In this document: positions 47,138 to 56,459 of the stretch, piece after piece
How positions within the stretch are numbered: the stretch's first letter is position 1
How the letters are laid out: each line of letters begins with the position of its first letter
DNA from: Methanobrevibacter sp.
Lineage (GTDB): Archaea > Methanobacteriota > Methanobacteria > Methanobacteriales > Methanobacteriaceae
Assembly (NCBI RefSeq): GCF_017940815.1
Contig: NZ_JAGAXX010000028.1
Location: 17,314 to 81,313 of the forward strand
Length of the DNA stretch: 64,000 nucleotides
Direction: 5' to 3'
Notes under the pieces: generated by a model
The model's input: only the letters and a program-made list of their open reading frames with translations
The model's database searches: none
Told to the model about the DNA's origin: nothing
Made by a program: the position numbers and the translations under genes

Positions 47138-47998
47138 TTAAATCTTCCTAATAATTACCGCAGGTGTATGGATGATGGAATCAAGGTCTTCAATGGTCAC
47201 TTCATCAATTTCTGAACCTAAAACGGCTTTAACGCTGTGTATTGTTTTCATTTCAGTTGCAAGTGATTTTTGGTAATCTTCTGCAATGTTTGCTATTTTT
47301 AATGCAGTTTCAACATCCATCTTTTCACTGCATCCAAGTGGTGTTGACCCCATGTTTTCAGACAGTTGGCCTTTTAAATATCCGAAAAATCCGTTATCGG
47401 CGTCAATTCCCTCAATGGCAATAGGCAATCCTGTAAAGTATTTTCCATTTTTCATGTATGTTGCATCGGTGTCAATAATCATCACGCAAACGTCTTTTCC
47501 AATTTCTTTTTTGAGATCCTTTGCAACTTTTTCGGGATTTTCGGGCAATAGTGAAACACAAGTTCCTGGAGCATTACTCAAATCAATTCCCGCTTCTGAA
47601 GCAGGTTTCAAAGCATGTTTAAGTCCATACAGTTGAAGAACCACTTCCTTGTGAGCTTTTGTTTCTTCAGGCAATTTTCTCAGGTTTTTGATGGTTCTTT
47701 TTTTAATCTTTAAGGCAGGTCCCAGTATGTATCCCCATAAATATTTGCTCCACACGGTTGTTAAAAACTTTGCAGTTAGGGAGGGAGTGTATTCCGCTTC
47801 ATCAACTAGTCTTCCCTGTGAAACAGAAATGGGAGTTTCTGCAATAACCAAATAATCTCCATTTTCCATTAGCTCTTTTGCAGGTTCAATTATGGAGTTT
47901 AAATTTTCGTTTGGTTTAATATAACCTGTTTCAATTGGAATTACAATGTAATCTCCATTAATTACATGTTTAATATTTTCAAGTTCATCGCTTTTCAT
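47138..47998 (-). CDS. CofE-like protein (F420-0:gamma-glutamyl ligase family)
   Basis: 286 residues. The N-terminal block VIPIETGYIKPNENLNSIIEPAKELMENGDYLVIAETPISVSQGRLVDEAEY corresponds to the CofE start, where a polar loop and 'GD..V...K..S...GR' bind GTP and metal. GTCVSLLPENPE, VCVMIIDTDATYMKNGKYFTGLPIAIEG and STPLGCSEKMDVETALKIANIAED follow the family pattern. It is longer than typical CofE (~250), with a basic insertion near residues 90-125. It may be a paralogue acting on a different acceptor rather than the enzyme that glutamylates F420-0. Confidence 0.7.
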   Translation of the reverse strand: MKSDELENIKHVINGDYIVIPIETGYIKPNENLNSIIEPAKELMENGDYLVIAETPISVSQGRLVDEAEYTPSLTAKFLTTVWSKYLWGYILGPALKIKKRTIKNLRKLPEETKAHKEVVLQLYGLKHALKPASEAGIDLSNAPGTCVSLLPENPEKVAKDLKKEIGKDVCVMIIDTDATYMKNGKYFTGLPIAIEGIDADNGFFGYLKGQLSENMGSTPLGCSEKMDVETALKIANIAEDYQKSLATEMKTIHSVKAVLGSEIDEVTIEDLDSIIHTPAVIIRKI

Positions 47999-48078
47999 AA
48001 AAATCTTTATTAAAATAATTCAATATATTATATAACATAATAGAATTTTAATATATTTATCTATTAGGGATGTTTTAC

Positions 48079-48651
48079 ATGGCAAGAAAATTTATTACAT
48101 ATTTTGATAAAGAAGGTGAAGATTACACCGATGAATTGATTATGGCCGTTAAAGATAAATTGGATCTCTCTGAAAACATTAAAAGAGTTTTAATCGCTTC
48201 CTCTTCTGGGAAATCCGCATTAAAATTGCATGATGCCATTGGAGATGATGTTGAAATCATCAATGTAACTCATCACATGGGATTCAGCGGCCCGAATGAA
48301 TCCGACATCTCAGAGGACATGGTTAAAAAGCTGGAAGCCGTTGGAATCAAAACATATTTTGGAAGCCATGCCTTCAGCGGTGCTGCAAGGGGAGTGACCA
48401 ATAAATATGGAGGATACTCTCCATTGGATGTTGTGGCAGACACTTTAAGAATGTTTTCACATGGAATAAAAGTTGCTGGAGAAATCTCAATCATGGCTGC
48501 TGATGCAGGTTTAATTCCTGTTGGTGAAGAAATCATTGCTATTGGTGGTAGAGGTCATGGTGTAGACACTGCGGTTATTTTGACTCCAGTCAATGCTAAA
48601 AATCTATTTGATTTAAAATTCCATGAGATTCTAGCGATGCCAAGAGATTAA
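48079..48651 (+). CDS. Pyruvate kinase C-terminal-like domain protein
   Basis: 190 residues resembling the stand-alone family related to the pyruvate kinase alpha/beta (C-terminal) domain: VLIASSSGKSALKLHDAIGDDVEIINVTHHMGFSGPNESDIS, then VVADTLRMFSHGIKVAGEISIMAADAGLIPVGEEIIAIGGRGHGVDTAVIL. It lacks the catalytic TIM barrel, so it is not a pyruvate kinase. The biochemical role is unknown. The ATG at 48079 has AGGGA 9 bases upstream; an ATG at 48070 is also in frame. Confidence 0.8.
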   Translation: MARKFITYFDKEGEDYTDELIMAVKDKLDLSENIKRVLIASSSGKSALKLHDAIGDDVEIINVTHHMGFSGPNESDISEDMVKKLEAVGIKTYFGSHAFSGAARGVTNKYGGYSPLDVVADTLRMFSHGIKVAGEISIMAADAGLIPVGEEIIAIGGRGHGVDTAVILTPVNAKNLFDLKFHEILAMPRD

Positions 48652-48774
48652 TGTCAAATTTAATTTTCTCGGTAGAATATTCAAATTTACAATATAATTA
48701 GTTGCATTTAAATATTAGTTACAATAGAAATATTTAACAATTATTTTAATTAGCAGAGTATGTGGGGTTAATTT

Positions 48775-49911
48775 GTGAAATTTATAGATGATGCAATCAA
48801 AGAATCCGAAGAAAGAATGGAAGAGAAAACACCGTCAAACCTCTCTTCAGACATAGATGATGATCTTATTGAGATGATTAAAGGAGCTCAAACTCATATT
48901 TTTGTTGTTGGAGCAGGTGGGGCAGGAAACAATACTATTTCAAGATTAAATGAAATGGGTATCGAAGGCGCAACAACCATTGCAGTAAATACTGATGCTC
49001 AAGATTTATTTTACAGCCAATCCGCTAAAAAAATCCTATTAGGTAGACAAACCTCAAAAGGATTAGGAGCAGGTGGAGAACCATCCGTTGGTGAGGAATG
49101 TGCTGAAGAAAGTGAAGATCAAATCAGAGAAGAATTAGAAGGCTCTGACATGGTATTTGTCACTTGCGGTCTTGGTGGAGGAACTGGTACTGGTTCAGCT
49201 CCAATCATTGCTAAAATCGCTAAGAAATTAGGAGCATTAACCGTTGCTGTTGCTACTATGCCATTTTCAGCAGAAGGAATTAAAAGAAGAGAAAATGCTG
49301 AACAAGGTTTAGAAAAACTCCAAAATGCTGCTGACACTGTTATTATTATACCTAATGATAAATTATTAGAAGTTGCACCAAACTTACCTTTAAACAAGGC
49401 TTTCATGGTTTCCGATGAAATCTTAGGAAGAGCTGTTAAAGGAATCACTGAATTAATTACTAAGAAAGGTCTTGTAAGTTTAGACTTTGCAGATATTAGA
49501 AGTATCATGAGTGGTTCAGGAATGGCTATGATTGGTATGGGTGAATCTGATACTGGCGACAGAGCTTTAGAATCTGTACATGAAGCATTAAGCAGCCCAT
49601 TATTAGACATCGATATTTCAAATGCTAAAGGTGCATTGGTCAACATATCTGGTAGTTCAGACTTGACATTACACGAAGCAGAAAAAATCGTTCAAGTTGT
49701 AGCTGACAAATTGGATCCTGAAGCTAATATTATTTGGGGTACTCAAATTGACGAAAGTCTCCAAAATATTGTTAGGACCACTGTTGTTGTTTCAGGTATT
49801 GAAGCTAATTATGAATCTGGTTCTTCTCCAGATATTGAATATGCTGAAGAAAAATCTGATTCTGATGCAGCTGGTGACCAATTAGATGATTTCATTGACG
49901 GAATCTTCTAA
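48775..49911 (+). CDS. ftsZ: Cell division GTPase FtsZ
   Basis: 378 residues. The tubulin-fold GTPase signature [10 protein letters not shown] is at residues 134-143; [17 protein letters not shown] and VNTDAQDL form the nucleotide pocket; the T7 loop [22 protein letters not shown] is present. It polymerises into the division ring. An N-terminal tail of about 40 acidic residues and an acidic C-terminal end (LDDFIDGIF, a probable partner-binding tail) flank the core. The start is GTG with GGGG about 9 bases upstream. It is monocistronic and precedes the secE-ribosomal cluster. Confidence 0.96.
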   Translation: MKFIDDAIKESEERMEEKTPSNLSSDIDDDLIEMIKGAQTHIFVVGAGGAGNNTISRLNEMGIEGATTIAVNTDAQDLFYSQSAKKILLGRQTSKGLGAGGEPSVGEECAEESEDQIREELEGSDMVFVTCGLGGGTGTGSAPIIAKIAKKLGALTVAVATMPFSAEGIKRRENAEQGLEKLQNAADTVIIIPNDKLLEVAPNLPLNKAFMVSDEILGRAVKGITELITKKGLVSLDFADIRSIMSGSGMAMIGMGESDTGDRALESVHEALSSPLLDIDISNAKGALVNISGSSDLTLHEAEKIVQVVADKLDPEANIIWGTQIDESLQNIVRTTVVVSGIEANYESGSSPDIEYAEEKSDSDAAGDQLDDFIDGIF

Positions 49912-50025
49912 TTTCATTTTTTATTTTTTTTGAAAAATGCAAACATTTATTAATGTTTAAGTTATAAATTATTTTATTACTATTATTTTATTATAATTAT
50001 AAATTTTTTATTTTGGGTTATTCAA

Positions 50026-50205
50026 ATGAATGTACAAGAAGATTTCAATAAATTTATTAAAGACGCTAAAAGAGTATTAAAAGTATCAAGAAAACCTGAT
50101 GGTAAAGAATACCGTGAATTGGCTAAGATTTCAGCTATTGGTGTTTTAGTCATTGGTGGTATTGGTTATATCCTCGTATGTTTAGGTTCCTTAATTGGTA
50201 TCTAA
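50026..50205 (+). CDS. secE: Preprotein translocase subunit SecE (Sec61 gamma)
   Basis: 59 residues: an amphipathic N-terminal helix (EDFNKFIKDAKRVLKVSRKPDGKEYRELAKIS) followed by one transmembrane helix (AIGVLVIGGIGYILVCLGSLIGI), the SecE/Sss1 pattern, with the conserved RKPDGKEY turn. Position supports this: secE precedes nusG/spt5 and the L11-L1-L10-L12 genes in most archaea. It clamps SecY in the translocon. A strong Shine-Dalgarno site is not seen; GGGTTATTCAA precedes the ATG. Confidence 0.93.
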   Translation: MNVQEDFNKFIKDAKRVLKVSRKPDGKEYRELAKISAIGVLVIGGIGYILVCLGSLIGI

Positions 50206-50372
50206 ATCCAATTCTTACTTTTTTTGATCTTTTGTAATTATAATAAAATATTTCCGTAATGTTTTTTCTCAAAAATTTTCATATTTTTGAAAACTTTTAA
50301 ATACTATTATTTATCATAAATATTATTATTATAGAAATCTTATTTTTTAGGAAAATTTTTCTTAAAACTAAA

Positions 50373-50381
50373 GGCTTTTAT
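50373..50381 (+). promoter_or_regulatory. TATA box before spt5/nusG
   Basis: CTTTTATAA lies in the secE-spt5 spacer. A start near 50402 would give a leader of about 45 bases that contains AGGTGAAT before the ATG. Confidence 0.4.
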
Positions 50382-50446
50382 AATATTTTTAACTTAATGT
50401 ATGATTTTATTAACAACTAAAAACTTAAAAAATAGGTGAATTTTTC

Positions 50447-50917
50447 ATGGAAGATACTAACAGTTCCATATATGCTCTTAAAACATCTGCAGGTCAAGAA
50501 AGAAATGTGGCTAGGCTTTTAGCTCGTAAGGCTAGAACCATTGATGGCATAGGCATTTCATCAATCCTTGTCCCAGAGTCTTTAAAAGGTTATATTTTAG
50601 TTGAATCATCAACAAAAATAGATCTTAGGAATCCTGATTTAAAAGTACAACATTTAAGAGGTGTTGTAGAGGGTAGTGTTGGTATTACCTTTGAAGAAGT
50701 GAAAAGATTCTTAAAACCAGAACCTATTATTTCCTCTATTCAAAAAGGAAGTATTGTGGAGCTTATTTCTGGTCCTTTCAAAGGAGAAAGAGCAAAAGTG
50801 GTTCGTATTGACGAATCACGTGAAGAAGTCGTTCTTGAGTTAATAGAAGCTGCAGTACCAATTCCGGTTACTGTTAAAGCTGATCAAATTAGAATAATTC
50901 AAAAGGAGGCTGACTGA
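50447..50917 (+). CDS. spt5: Transcription elongation factor Spt5 (NusG-like)
   Basis: 156 residues: an NGN domain ([22 protein letters not shown]...[35 protein letters not shown]) and a C-terminal KOW domain ([54 protein letters not shown]). It binds the RNA polymerase clamp with Spt4 and promotes processivity. The AGGTGAAT ribosome binding site is 8 bases upstream. Its stop codon overlaps the L11 ATG by one base, and its last codons contain the L11 ribosome binding site AAAGGAGG. Confidence 0.95.
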   Translation: MEDTNSSIYALKTSAGQERNVARLLARKARTIDGIGISSILVPESLKGYILVESSTKIDLRNPDLKVQHLRGVVEGSVGITFEEVKRFLKPEPIISSIQKGSIVELISGPFKGERAKVVRIDESREEVVLELIEAAVPIPVTVKADQIRIIQKEAD

Positions 50918-51399
50918 TGGCTAAAGATACAGTCGAAGTTCTTATCGAAGGTGGAACTGCAACTCCAGGACCACCATTAGGCCCAGCTTTAGGACCTTTC
51001 GGTATTAACATGATGCAAGTAGTTGAAGAAATCAATAAAAAAAGTGCTGACTTTGCAGGAATGAAAGTGCCTGTAAAAGTATCTATTGATAGAGATACCA
51101 AAGAATTCGAAATCGAAATCGGTACTCCACCAACAACTGCATTAATCATGGAAGAATTAGGCATTGACAAAGCTTCTCATGAACCAGGTTTAGACATTGT
51201 AAATGACTTACCTATTGAAACCGCTTTAAAAATCGCTAGAATGAAATTCGATTCATTATTAGCTAATGATTACAAAGCAGGTGTCAAAGAAGTTATGGGA
51301 ACCTGTGTAAGTATGGGATTATCCGTTGACGGTAAAGACCCAAGAGAAGCACAAAAAGATGTTGATGCTGGAGTATATGACGATATCTTATTAGAATAG
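50917..51399 (+). CDS. rpl11: 50S ribosomal protein L11
   Basis: 160 residues of uL11. The N-terminal domain has [32 protein letters not shown] and the C-terminal rRNA-binding domain has [19 protein letters not shown] and [24 protein letters not shown]. It binds the GTPase-associated region of 23S rRNA together with L10/P1. Translationally coupled to spt5 (TGATG). A 185-base spacer with a long hairpin separates it from L1. Confidence 0.97.
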   Translation: MAKDTVEVLIEGGTATPGPPLGPALGPFGINMMQVVEEINKKSADFAGMKVPVKVSIDRDTKEFEIEIGTPPTTALIMEELGIDKASHEPGLDIVNDLPIETALKIARMKFDSLLANDYKAGVKEVMGTCVSMGLSVDGKDPREAQKDVDAGVYDDILLE

Positions 51400-51436
51400 A
51401 TATTGTCCAGTTTAAATTTAAATTAAGTTAATAATA

Positions 51437-51485
51437 CAGTGTATATGATGTTATAATTTAAGATTATAATTGATATACTGTTTTT
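51437..51485 (+). terminator. Bulged hairpin in the L11-L1 spacer
   Basis: The inner stem TTATAAT (51451-51457)/ATTATAA (51463-51469) and an outer stem CAGT..ATAT/ATATACTG (51437-51480, 2-base bulge) are followed by TTTTT. It could be a partial terminator or processing site that sets the L11:L1 ratio. Confidence 0.45.
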
Positions 51486-51584
51486 AATTCATGCAATCGT
51501 TGAAGAATTTTTTTCTTGTAATCGATACTCATGAAACCAAAAAAAAATATCCAATGAACAGAGAATGTTCATGGGGGATGAATA

Positions 51585-52223
51585 ATGACACAAGATGTAA
51601 TTAACGCGGTGAAGGAGGCAAAAGAACAATCTAAGCCGAGAAACTTCACTGAGTCTATTGATATTATCATTAATATCAGAGACTTAGATGTCAAAAAGCC
51701 AGAAAATAGGTTTAATGAGGAAGTTACTCTTCCTAACGGCCGTGGCAAAGATGTTAAAATCGGAGTCATTGCTGATGGGGAACTCATTGTTCAAGCTAAA
51801 GATGCTGGTCTTGACACTGTAATCAACAAACAGGATTTAGAAGAGTTCGGAAAAGACAGAAAATCCGCTAAAAAAATGGCTAACTCTGTTGATTTCTTAG
51901 TAGCTCAAGCTGATATGATGCCACTCGTAGGTAGATTCCTTGGTCCAGTTTTAGGTCCACGTGGAAAAATGCCTAAACCAGTGCCTGCAAGTATCAAATT
52001 AGATCCTCTTTTAGAAAGATTACAAAGTACTGTCAAAGTTGGTGTAAAACAACAACCTTCTATTCAAATTGTTGTTGGAAGCCAAGACATGTCAGACGAG
52101 GATATAGCTGAAAATGTGGAAACTGTTCTTACAGTCTTAGACCGCAATTTAGAAAAAGGAAGAAGTCAAATTAAGTCCATGTTTATTAAAACAACTATGG
52201 GACCAGTAGTGAGGGTGATCTAA
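51585..52223 (+). CDS. rpl1: 50S ribosomal protein L1
   Basis: 212 residues of uL1, archaeal type. The first domain contains [38 protein letters not shown]. The signature [10 protein letters not shown] and [33 protein letters not shown] follow. It forms the L1 stalk and in methanogens is the translational autoregulator of its own mRNA. GGGGGATGA precedes the ATG, right after a hairpin (ATGAAC/GTTCAT, 51554-51572). Its stop overlaps the L10 ATG (TAATG). Confidence 0.97.
   Translation: MTQDVINAVKEAKEQSKPRNFTESIDIIINIRDLDVKKPENRFNEEVTLPNGRGKDVKIGVIADGELIVQAKDAGLDTVINKQDLEEFGKDRKSAKKMANSVDFLVAQADMMPLVGRFLGPVLGPRGKMPKPVPASIKLDPLLERLQSTVKVGVKQQPSIQIVVGSQDMSDEDIAENVETVLTVLDRNLEKGRSQIKSMFIKTTMGPVVRVI
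51609..51649 (+). promoter_or_regulatory. L1 autoregulatory mRNA site inside the rpl1 coding region
   Basis: GTGAAGGAGGC (51609-51619) and GCCGAGAAACTTCAC (51635-51649) flank a variable 15-base linker. Outer stem GTGAAG/CTTCAC, asymmetric internal loop (GAG?/GAGAAA side) and inner stem GGC/GCC reproduce the L1-binding motif known from the Methanococcus vannielii L1 mRNA and mimic the L1 site in 23S rRNA. It begins 24 bases downstream of the ATG. Binding of free L1 would block translation of L1 and the coupled L10 and L12 genes. Confidence 0.85.
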
Positions 52224-53233
52224 TGGCTCATGTTGCTGAATGGAAAAAGGAAGAAGTTAACGAGCTAAAAGGTATTATTGACGAATACGACGTTGTCGGT
52301 ATTGTCGATTTAATGAACATTCCTGCAAAACAGCTCCAAGAAATGAGAAAATCTCTCAAAGGAAAAGCTGTTATCAGAATGGCTAAGAAAAATCTTATCG
52401 ATTTAGCTCTCGAAGATTGTAATGCTGATAAAACCAACGTTGTTGATTTATCCGAACATATGGATGGTCAAGTTGCACTTATCGCAACTGAAATGAACCC
52501 TTTCAAATTATACAAAATATTGGAAGACAGCAAAACTTCAGCTCCTGCAAAACCAGGATCTATTGCAGTTGATGATATTATTGTACCTGAAGGGGACACA
52601 GGATTTGAACCAGGTCCATTCTTAGGAGAATTACAACAAGTAGGTATTCCTGCAAAAATTGATAAAGGAAAAATCTGCGTACAAAAAGAAACTGTCGTAG
52701 TAGCAGCTGGTGAAGAAGTATCTAAACAAGTTGCAGCAACCTTATCAAGAATGGATATTAATCCAATGGAAGTAGGAATTGATTTAAAAGCAGTATATGA
52801 AGAAGGTGCAATTTACACTTCCGATGTACTTGCAATCGATGAAGAACAAACATTAGCTGACGTACAAAATGCATTCAGAAATGCATTCAACTTATCTGTA
52901 AACGCAGCTATCCCTACTGATGAAACTATTTCCACTATCATTACTCTTGCTTACACCAGAGCAATCAATGTCGGTGTAGAAGCAGCAATAATGACTTCTG
53001 AAACTTCAGAACCAATCATTGGTTTAGCACAAGCTAAAATGTTAGCATTAGCATCCGAAGTTGCTGACGCACCAGGTGCTATTGACGACGAATTAGCTGA
53101 AAAACTTTCCAGCGTTGCTGTAGCAGCTGCTCCAGTAGTAGAAGAAGTTGTTGAAGAAGAACCAGAAGAAGAGGAAGAAGAAGAAAGTAGTGAAGAAGAA
53201 GCAGCAGCTGGGTTAGGAGCTCTCTTCGGTTAA
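52223..53233 (+). CDS. rpl10: 50S ribosomal protein L10 (P0)
   Basis: 336 residues of archaeal uL10/P0: an rRNA-binding N-terminal domain ([58 protein letters not shown]), an insertion domain, helical spine segments that bind P1 dimers, an acidic hinge ([17 protein letters not shown]) and the factor-binding tail [10 protein letters not shown], which is identical to the tail of the P1 protein downstream. It is the base of the ribosomal stalk. Confidence 0.97.
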   Translation: MAHVAEWKKEEVNELKGIIDEYDVVGIVDLMNIPAKQLQEMRKSLKGKAVIRMAKKNLIDLALEDCNADKTNVVDLSEHMDGQVALIATEMNPFKLYKILEDSKTSAPAKPGSIAVDDIIVPEGDTGFEPGPFLGELQQVGIPAKIDKGKICVQKETVVVAAGEEVSKQVAATLSRMDINPMEVGIDLKAVYEEGAIYTSDVLAIDEEQTLADVQNAFRNAFNLSVNAAIPTDETISTIITLAYTRAINVGVEAAIMTSETSEPIIGLAQAKMLALASEVADAPGAIDDELAEKLSSVAVAAAPVVEEVVEEEPEEEEEEESSEEEAAAGLGALFG

Positions 53234-53296
53234 ATTAATTTAAAATTTTTATTATTATAAAAAACTAACACTTTGAAATAAATTAATGGTGATAAC

Positions 53297-53560
53297 ATGG
53301 AATATATATATGCGGCAATGATTTTGCACAGTGCAGAAAAAGATATTAACGAAGAAAATGTTAAAAGTATTATTGAAGCAGCAGGAATTGAAGCTGATGA
53401 CGCAAGAATCAAAGCTTTAATCGCAGCTTTAGAAGATGTTGACATCGACGAAGCTATGGAAACTACTGCTATGGCAGCAGCAGCACCTGCAGCAGCTCCT
53501 GCAGCAGCTGAAGCTGTTGAAGAAGAAGCAGCAGCTGGATTAGGTGCTCTCTTCGGATAG
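53297..53560 (+). CDS. rpl12: 50S ribosomal protein P1 (archaeal L12)
   Basis: 87 residues. The N-terminal helical dimerisation domain ([54 protein letters not shown]) is followed by an Ala-rich hinge and the translation-factor-binding tail [13 protein letters not shown]. Several copies attach to L10 as dimers. GGTGATAAC precedes the ATG. Last gene of the cluster, with a strong terminator at its stop. Confidence 0.97.
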   Translation: MEYIYAAMILHSAEKDINEENVKSIIEAAGIEADDARIKALIAALEDVDIDEAMETTAMAAAAPAAAPAAAEAVEEEAAAGLGALFG

Positions 53561-53597
53561 ATTTTTTAAATCTATCACTTTCTTTTTTTATTTCTTT
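53556..53597 (+). terminator. Terminator of the ribosomal-stalk operon
   Basis: GATAGATTT (53556-53564), loop TTT, AAATCTATC (53568-53576), followed by T-rich ACTTTCTTTTTTTATTT. The stop codon is inside the stem. Confidence 0.75.
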
Positions 53598-53717
53598 TTT
53601 TGATCCGATTTTTAGACTATTTTTTTAAGAACTATTTTTCAAACTGTTATTTTCATCACATTTTTCACTAATTATTTATTAAATTAAAAACATATTATAA
53701 ACTAATAAATAATTTAA

Positions 53718-56417
53718 ATGATTATTATGGTAGAAATTTTTGATGAACTTGGTTATAAAAAGCAAACATGTAAAACTTGCGGACAAGAGTTCTACTCACA
53801 GGTCGACAGAGACACTTGTGGGGACGCTCCATGTGATGAGTATGAGTTCATTGCAAATCCTGCAACTGACAAGCCATACAACTTATATGAGATCCAACAG
53901 GTTTTTAGAGAATTTTTAGAAAGTGAAGGACACACACATGTCCACAGATATCCAGTGCTTGCAAAAAGATGGAGAGATGACGTATTTTTAGTAGGTGCAT
54001 CCATTTTCTGTTTCCAGCCATGGATCACTTCAGGGCTTGTGAAGCCACCTGCAAACCCTATTGAAATGGCACAGCCTTCAATCAGACTCAACGACGTTGA
54101 CAATGTAGGAAGAACAGGTCGTCACATGACTTGTTTCACTATGGGTACTCACACTGTTATCAACAAGGAAGATGACTTCATCTACTGGGAAGACAGAACC
54201 ATTGAGCTTTGTCACAAATTCTTTGACCACATTGGAATCAACACTGAAGAGATTACCTTCATCAAGTCATGGTGGAGCGGTGGAGGTAACGAAGGACCAT
54301 GTTACGAGGTGTGCTGCCGTGGAGTGGAACTTGCAACACTTGTTTTCATCCAATATGAAACCCTTGAAAACGGGGACAAGAAGGAAATTCCAATCAAGGT
54401 AGTGGACACTGGTTACGGACTTGAAAGAATAGCATGGATTTCACAGGGAACTCCAACAGCATATGATGCATGTTTCGCACCTGTGGTTGACAAGCTAAAA
54501 GAATTGACAGGTGTTGAAATCAATGAGGACATCCAGGGAAGAAATGCTCAAATCGCCGGAATGATGGATATTGAGGACATTGGTGACTTGAAAGAACTCA
54601 GGCAACAGGTGGCAGACAGTTTAGGTTTATCACTGGAAGAGTACCTGAAGGCTGCTGAACCGATGGAAGCAATCTACATTATCGCAGACCATACCAGATG
54701 TCTCGCTTTCATGATTGCAGATGGAATCATTCCATCCAACGTTAAGGAAGGATATCTTGCAAGACTGGTTTTAAGAAGAACAATAAGGTTCATGAAGGAA
54801 TTGGACATGAAGGAATCCCTTGCGGACGTTATGGCGATACAATTGGATTTCCTATCAAAATTCTATCCTGAAATCCGTGACTCAGAAGAGCACATCATGA
54901 ACATCATCACTCTTGAAGAGGAAAGGTACGCTGCAACAGTCAAGAAAGGTAAAAGCATTGTTAAAAGAGCAATCAAAAGACTTAAAAAAGAAGGAAAATC
55001 AGAAATGCCTCTTGACATGCTGATTGACCTGTATGACGCTCACGGTATGCCTCCTGAAACTGTTGTTGAAATGGCCGGAGATGACTTTACCGTTAATGTT
55101 CCGGATAACTTCTTCACACAGGTTGCAGGAGCACACGAAAAGGACACATCAAACAAGAAGTCCTCATTTAAAGTAGACTTCCCTGAAACAGACTTACTGT
55201 TCTATAAAGATTTCTACCAACAAGAATTTGAAGCTGAAGTTTTAGGATTAGTCGAAAAGGACGGCAAGCAATCTTTAATCTTTGACAAAACCACATTCTA
55301 CCCTGAAGGAGGAGGTCAACCTTCCGATATAGGTGAGGTTTCCATTGACGGAAATGTCTTTAAAATACCATATGCCGAAAAGGTCAACAATGTTGTATTG
55401 CATCATGTGGATGGAGACATCCCAGGAGATGTTGTTGGCAAAAAAGTCACTGGTAAAATCGATTGGGACAGAAGGATAACCCTTGCGCGCCACCACACAG
55501 GAACACACCTGGTCATTGCGGCTGCAAGGAAAGTGCTCGGTCAGCACATCTGGCAGGCAGGATCACAAAACGAGCTCACCCGTGCACGTATAGACGTTTC
55601 ACACTACAAACGTATCACCCAAGAGGAACTCAATGAAATCGAGAAACTTGCAAACGAATACGTGATGCAAAACATTGAGCTCGACATAAAGTTCCACACC
55701 CGTGACGAGGCACAGGAACTGTACGGATTCGTGCTTTACCAAGGGGGTATCGTTCCGGGTAAAATGATTCGTGTCGTAAAAATCCCTGGAGTTGACGTGC
55801 AGGCTTGTGCAGGTACACATGTATTGAGGACTGGTGTAGTCGGACCAATCAAGATCAACAAGACCGAAAGGGTTCAAGATGGTGTTGAAAGGATTGACTT
55901 TTCAGCAGGTCTTGCTGCAATCGACTCAATGCAGCATGACGGTGAAATCCTAAGGGAAAGTTCATCAATATTCAAGGTTGAAAACGACCAATTGCCTAAA
56001 ACCTGTGACAGGTTCTTCTCTGAATGGAAAGCTCAGAAAAATGAGATTGACCGCTTGAAATCAGAAATCGCAAGCCTTAAAATGAACTCATTGGCTGATG
56101 AATACGATGAAATCAACGGCTTGAAAGTCGTTCACCAACTGATTGAGGCTGACTTCAAGGAGCTTCAAAAGATGGCTACAGACTTTACAGACAACGGCAA
56201 GGCTGATGTTGTCATCATGGGAAACAATGATGGTAAGATTGTCGGTGCAGCTTCACAAGATGCAATTGATAATGGAATTAAAATTAATGAGATTATCAAA
56301 ACCGCTGCTGGAGTGCTTGGTGGTGGCGGTGGCGGCCGTCTAACTTTAGCACAAGGTGCAGGTAAAAACACAGACAAAATGGATGAAGCCATCCAAACTG
56401 CAGTCGATTTAATTTAA
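53718..56417 (+). CDS. alaS: Alanyl-tRNA synthetase, archaeal type
   Basis: 899 residues. The archaeal N-terminal zinc-binding extension (TCKTCGQEFYSQVDRDTCGDAPC) precedes the class II core with HRYPVLAKRWRDDVFLVGASIFCFQPW and GYGLERIAWISQG. The editing domain has HHTGTHL and the CAGTHV metal site. The C-terminal oligomerisation/DHHA1 part ends ...GGGGGGRLTLAQGAG. It charges tRNA-Ala and clears mis-serylation. TATA-like CATATTATAA (53691-53700) is about 25 bases upstream, so the mRNA is probably leaderless; an ATG three codons later (53727) is equally possible. Confidence 0.95.
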   Translation: MIIMVEIFDELGYKKQTCKTCGQEFYSQVDRDTCGDAPCDEYEFIANPATDKPYNLYEIQQVFREFLESEGHTHVHRYPVLAKRWRDDVFLVGASIFCFQPWITSGLVKPPANPIEMAQPSIRLNDVDNVGRTGRHMTCFTMGTHTVINKEDDFIYWEDRTIELCHKFFDHIGINTEEITFIKSWWSGGGNEGPCYEVCCRGVELATLVFIQYETLENGDKKEIPIKVVDTGYGLERIAWISQGTPTAYDACFAPVVDKLKELTGVEINEDIQGRNAQIAGMMDIEDIGDLKELRQQVADSLGLSLEEYLKAAEPMEAIYIIADHTRCLAFMIADGIIPSNVKEGYLARLVLRRTIRFMKELDMKESLADVMAIQLDFLSKFYPEIRDSEEHIMNIITLEEERYAATVKKGKSIVKRAIKRLKKEGKSEMPLDMLIDLYDAHGMPPETVVEMAGDDFTVNVPDNFFTQVAGAHEKDTSNKKSSFKVDFPETDLLFYKDFYQQEFEAEVLGLVEKDGKQSLIFDKTTFYPEGGGQPSDIGEVSIDGNVFKIPYAEKVNNVVLHHVDGDIPGDVVGKKVTGKIDWDRRITLARHHTGTHLVIAAARKVLGQHIWQAGSQNELTRARIDVSHYKRITQEELNEIEKLANEYVMQNIELDIKFHTRDEAQELYGFVLYQGGIVPGKMIRVVKIPGVDVQACAGTHVLRTGVVGPIKINKTERVQDGVERIDFSAGLAAIDSMQHDGEILRESSSIFKVENDQLPKTCDRFFSEWKAQKNEIDRLKSEIASLKMNSLADEYDEINGLKVVHQLIEADFKELQKMATDFTDNGKADVVIMGNNDGKIVGAASQDAIDNGIKINEIIKTAAGVLGGGGGGRLTLAQGAGKNTDKMDEAIQTAVDLI

Positions 56418-56452
56418 GGATAATAATCGTTATCCTTAAACTATTCTTTTTT
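56413..56452 (+). terminator. Terminator after alaS
   Basis: TTTAAGGATAA (56413-56423), 6-base loop, TTATCCTTAAA (56430-56440), an 11-bp stem, then a run of eight T. It includes the alaS stop and ends just before the insertion sequence. Confidence 0.8.
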
Positions 56453-56459
56453 TTAAAAC

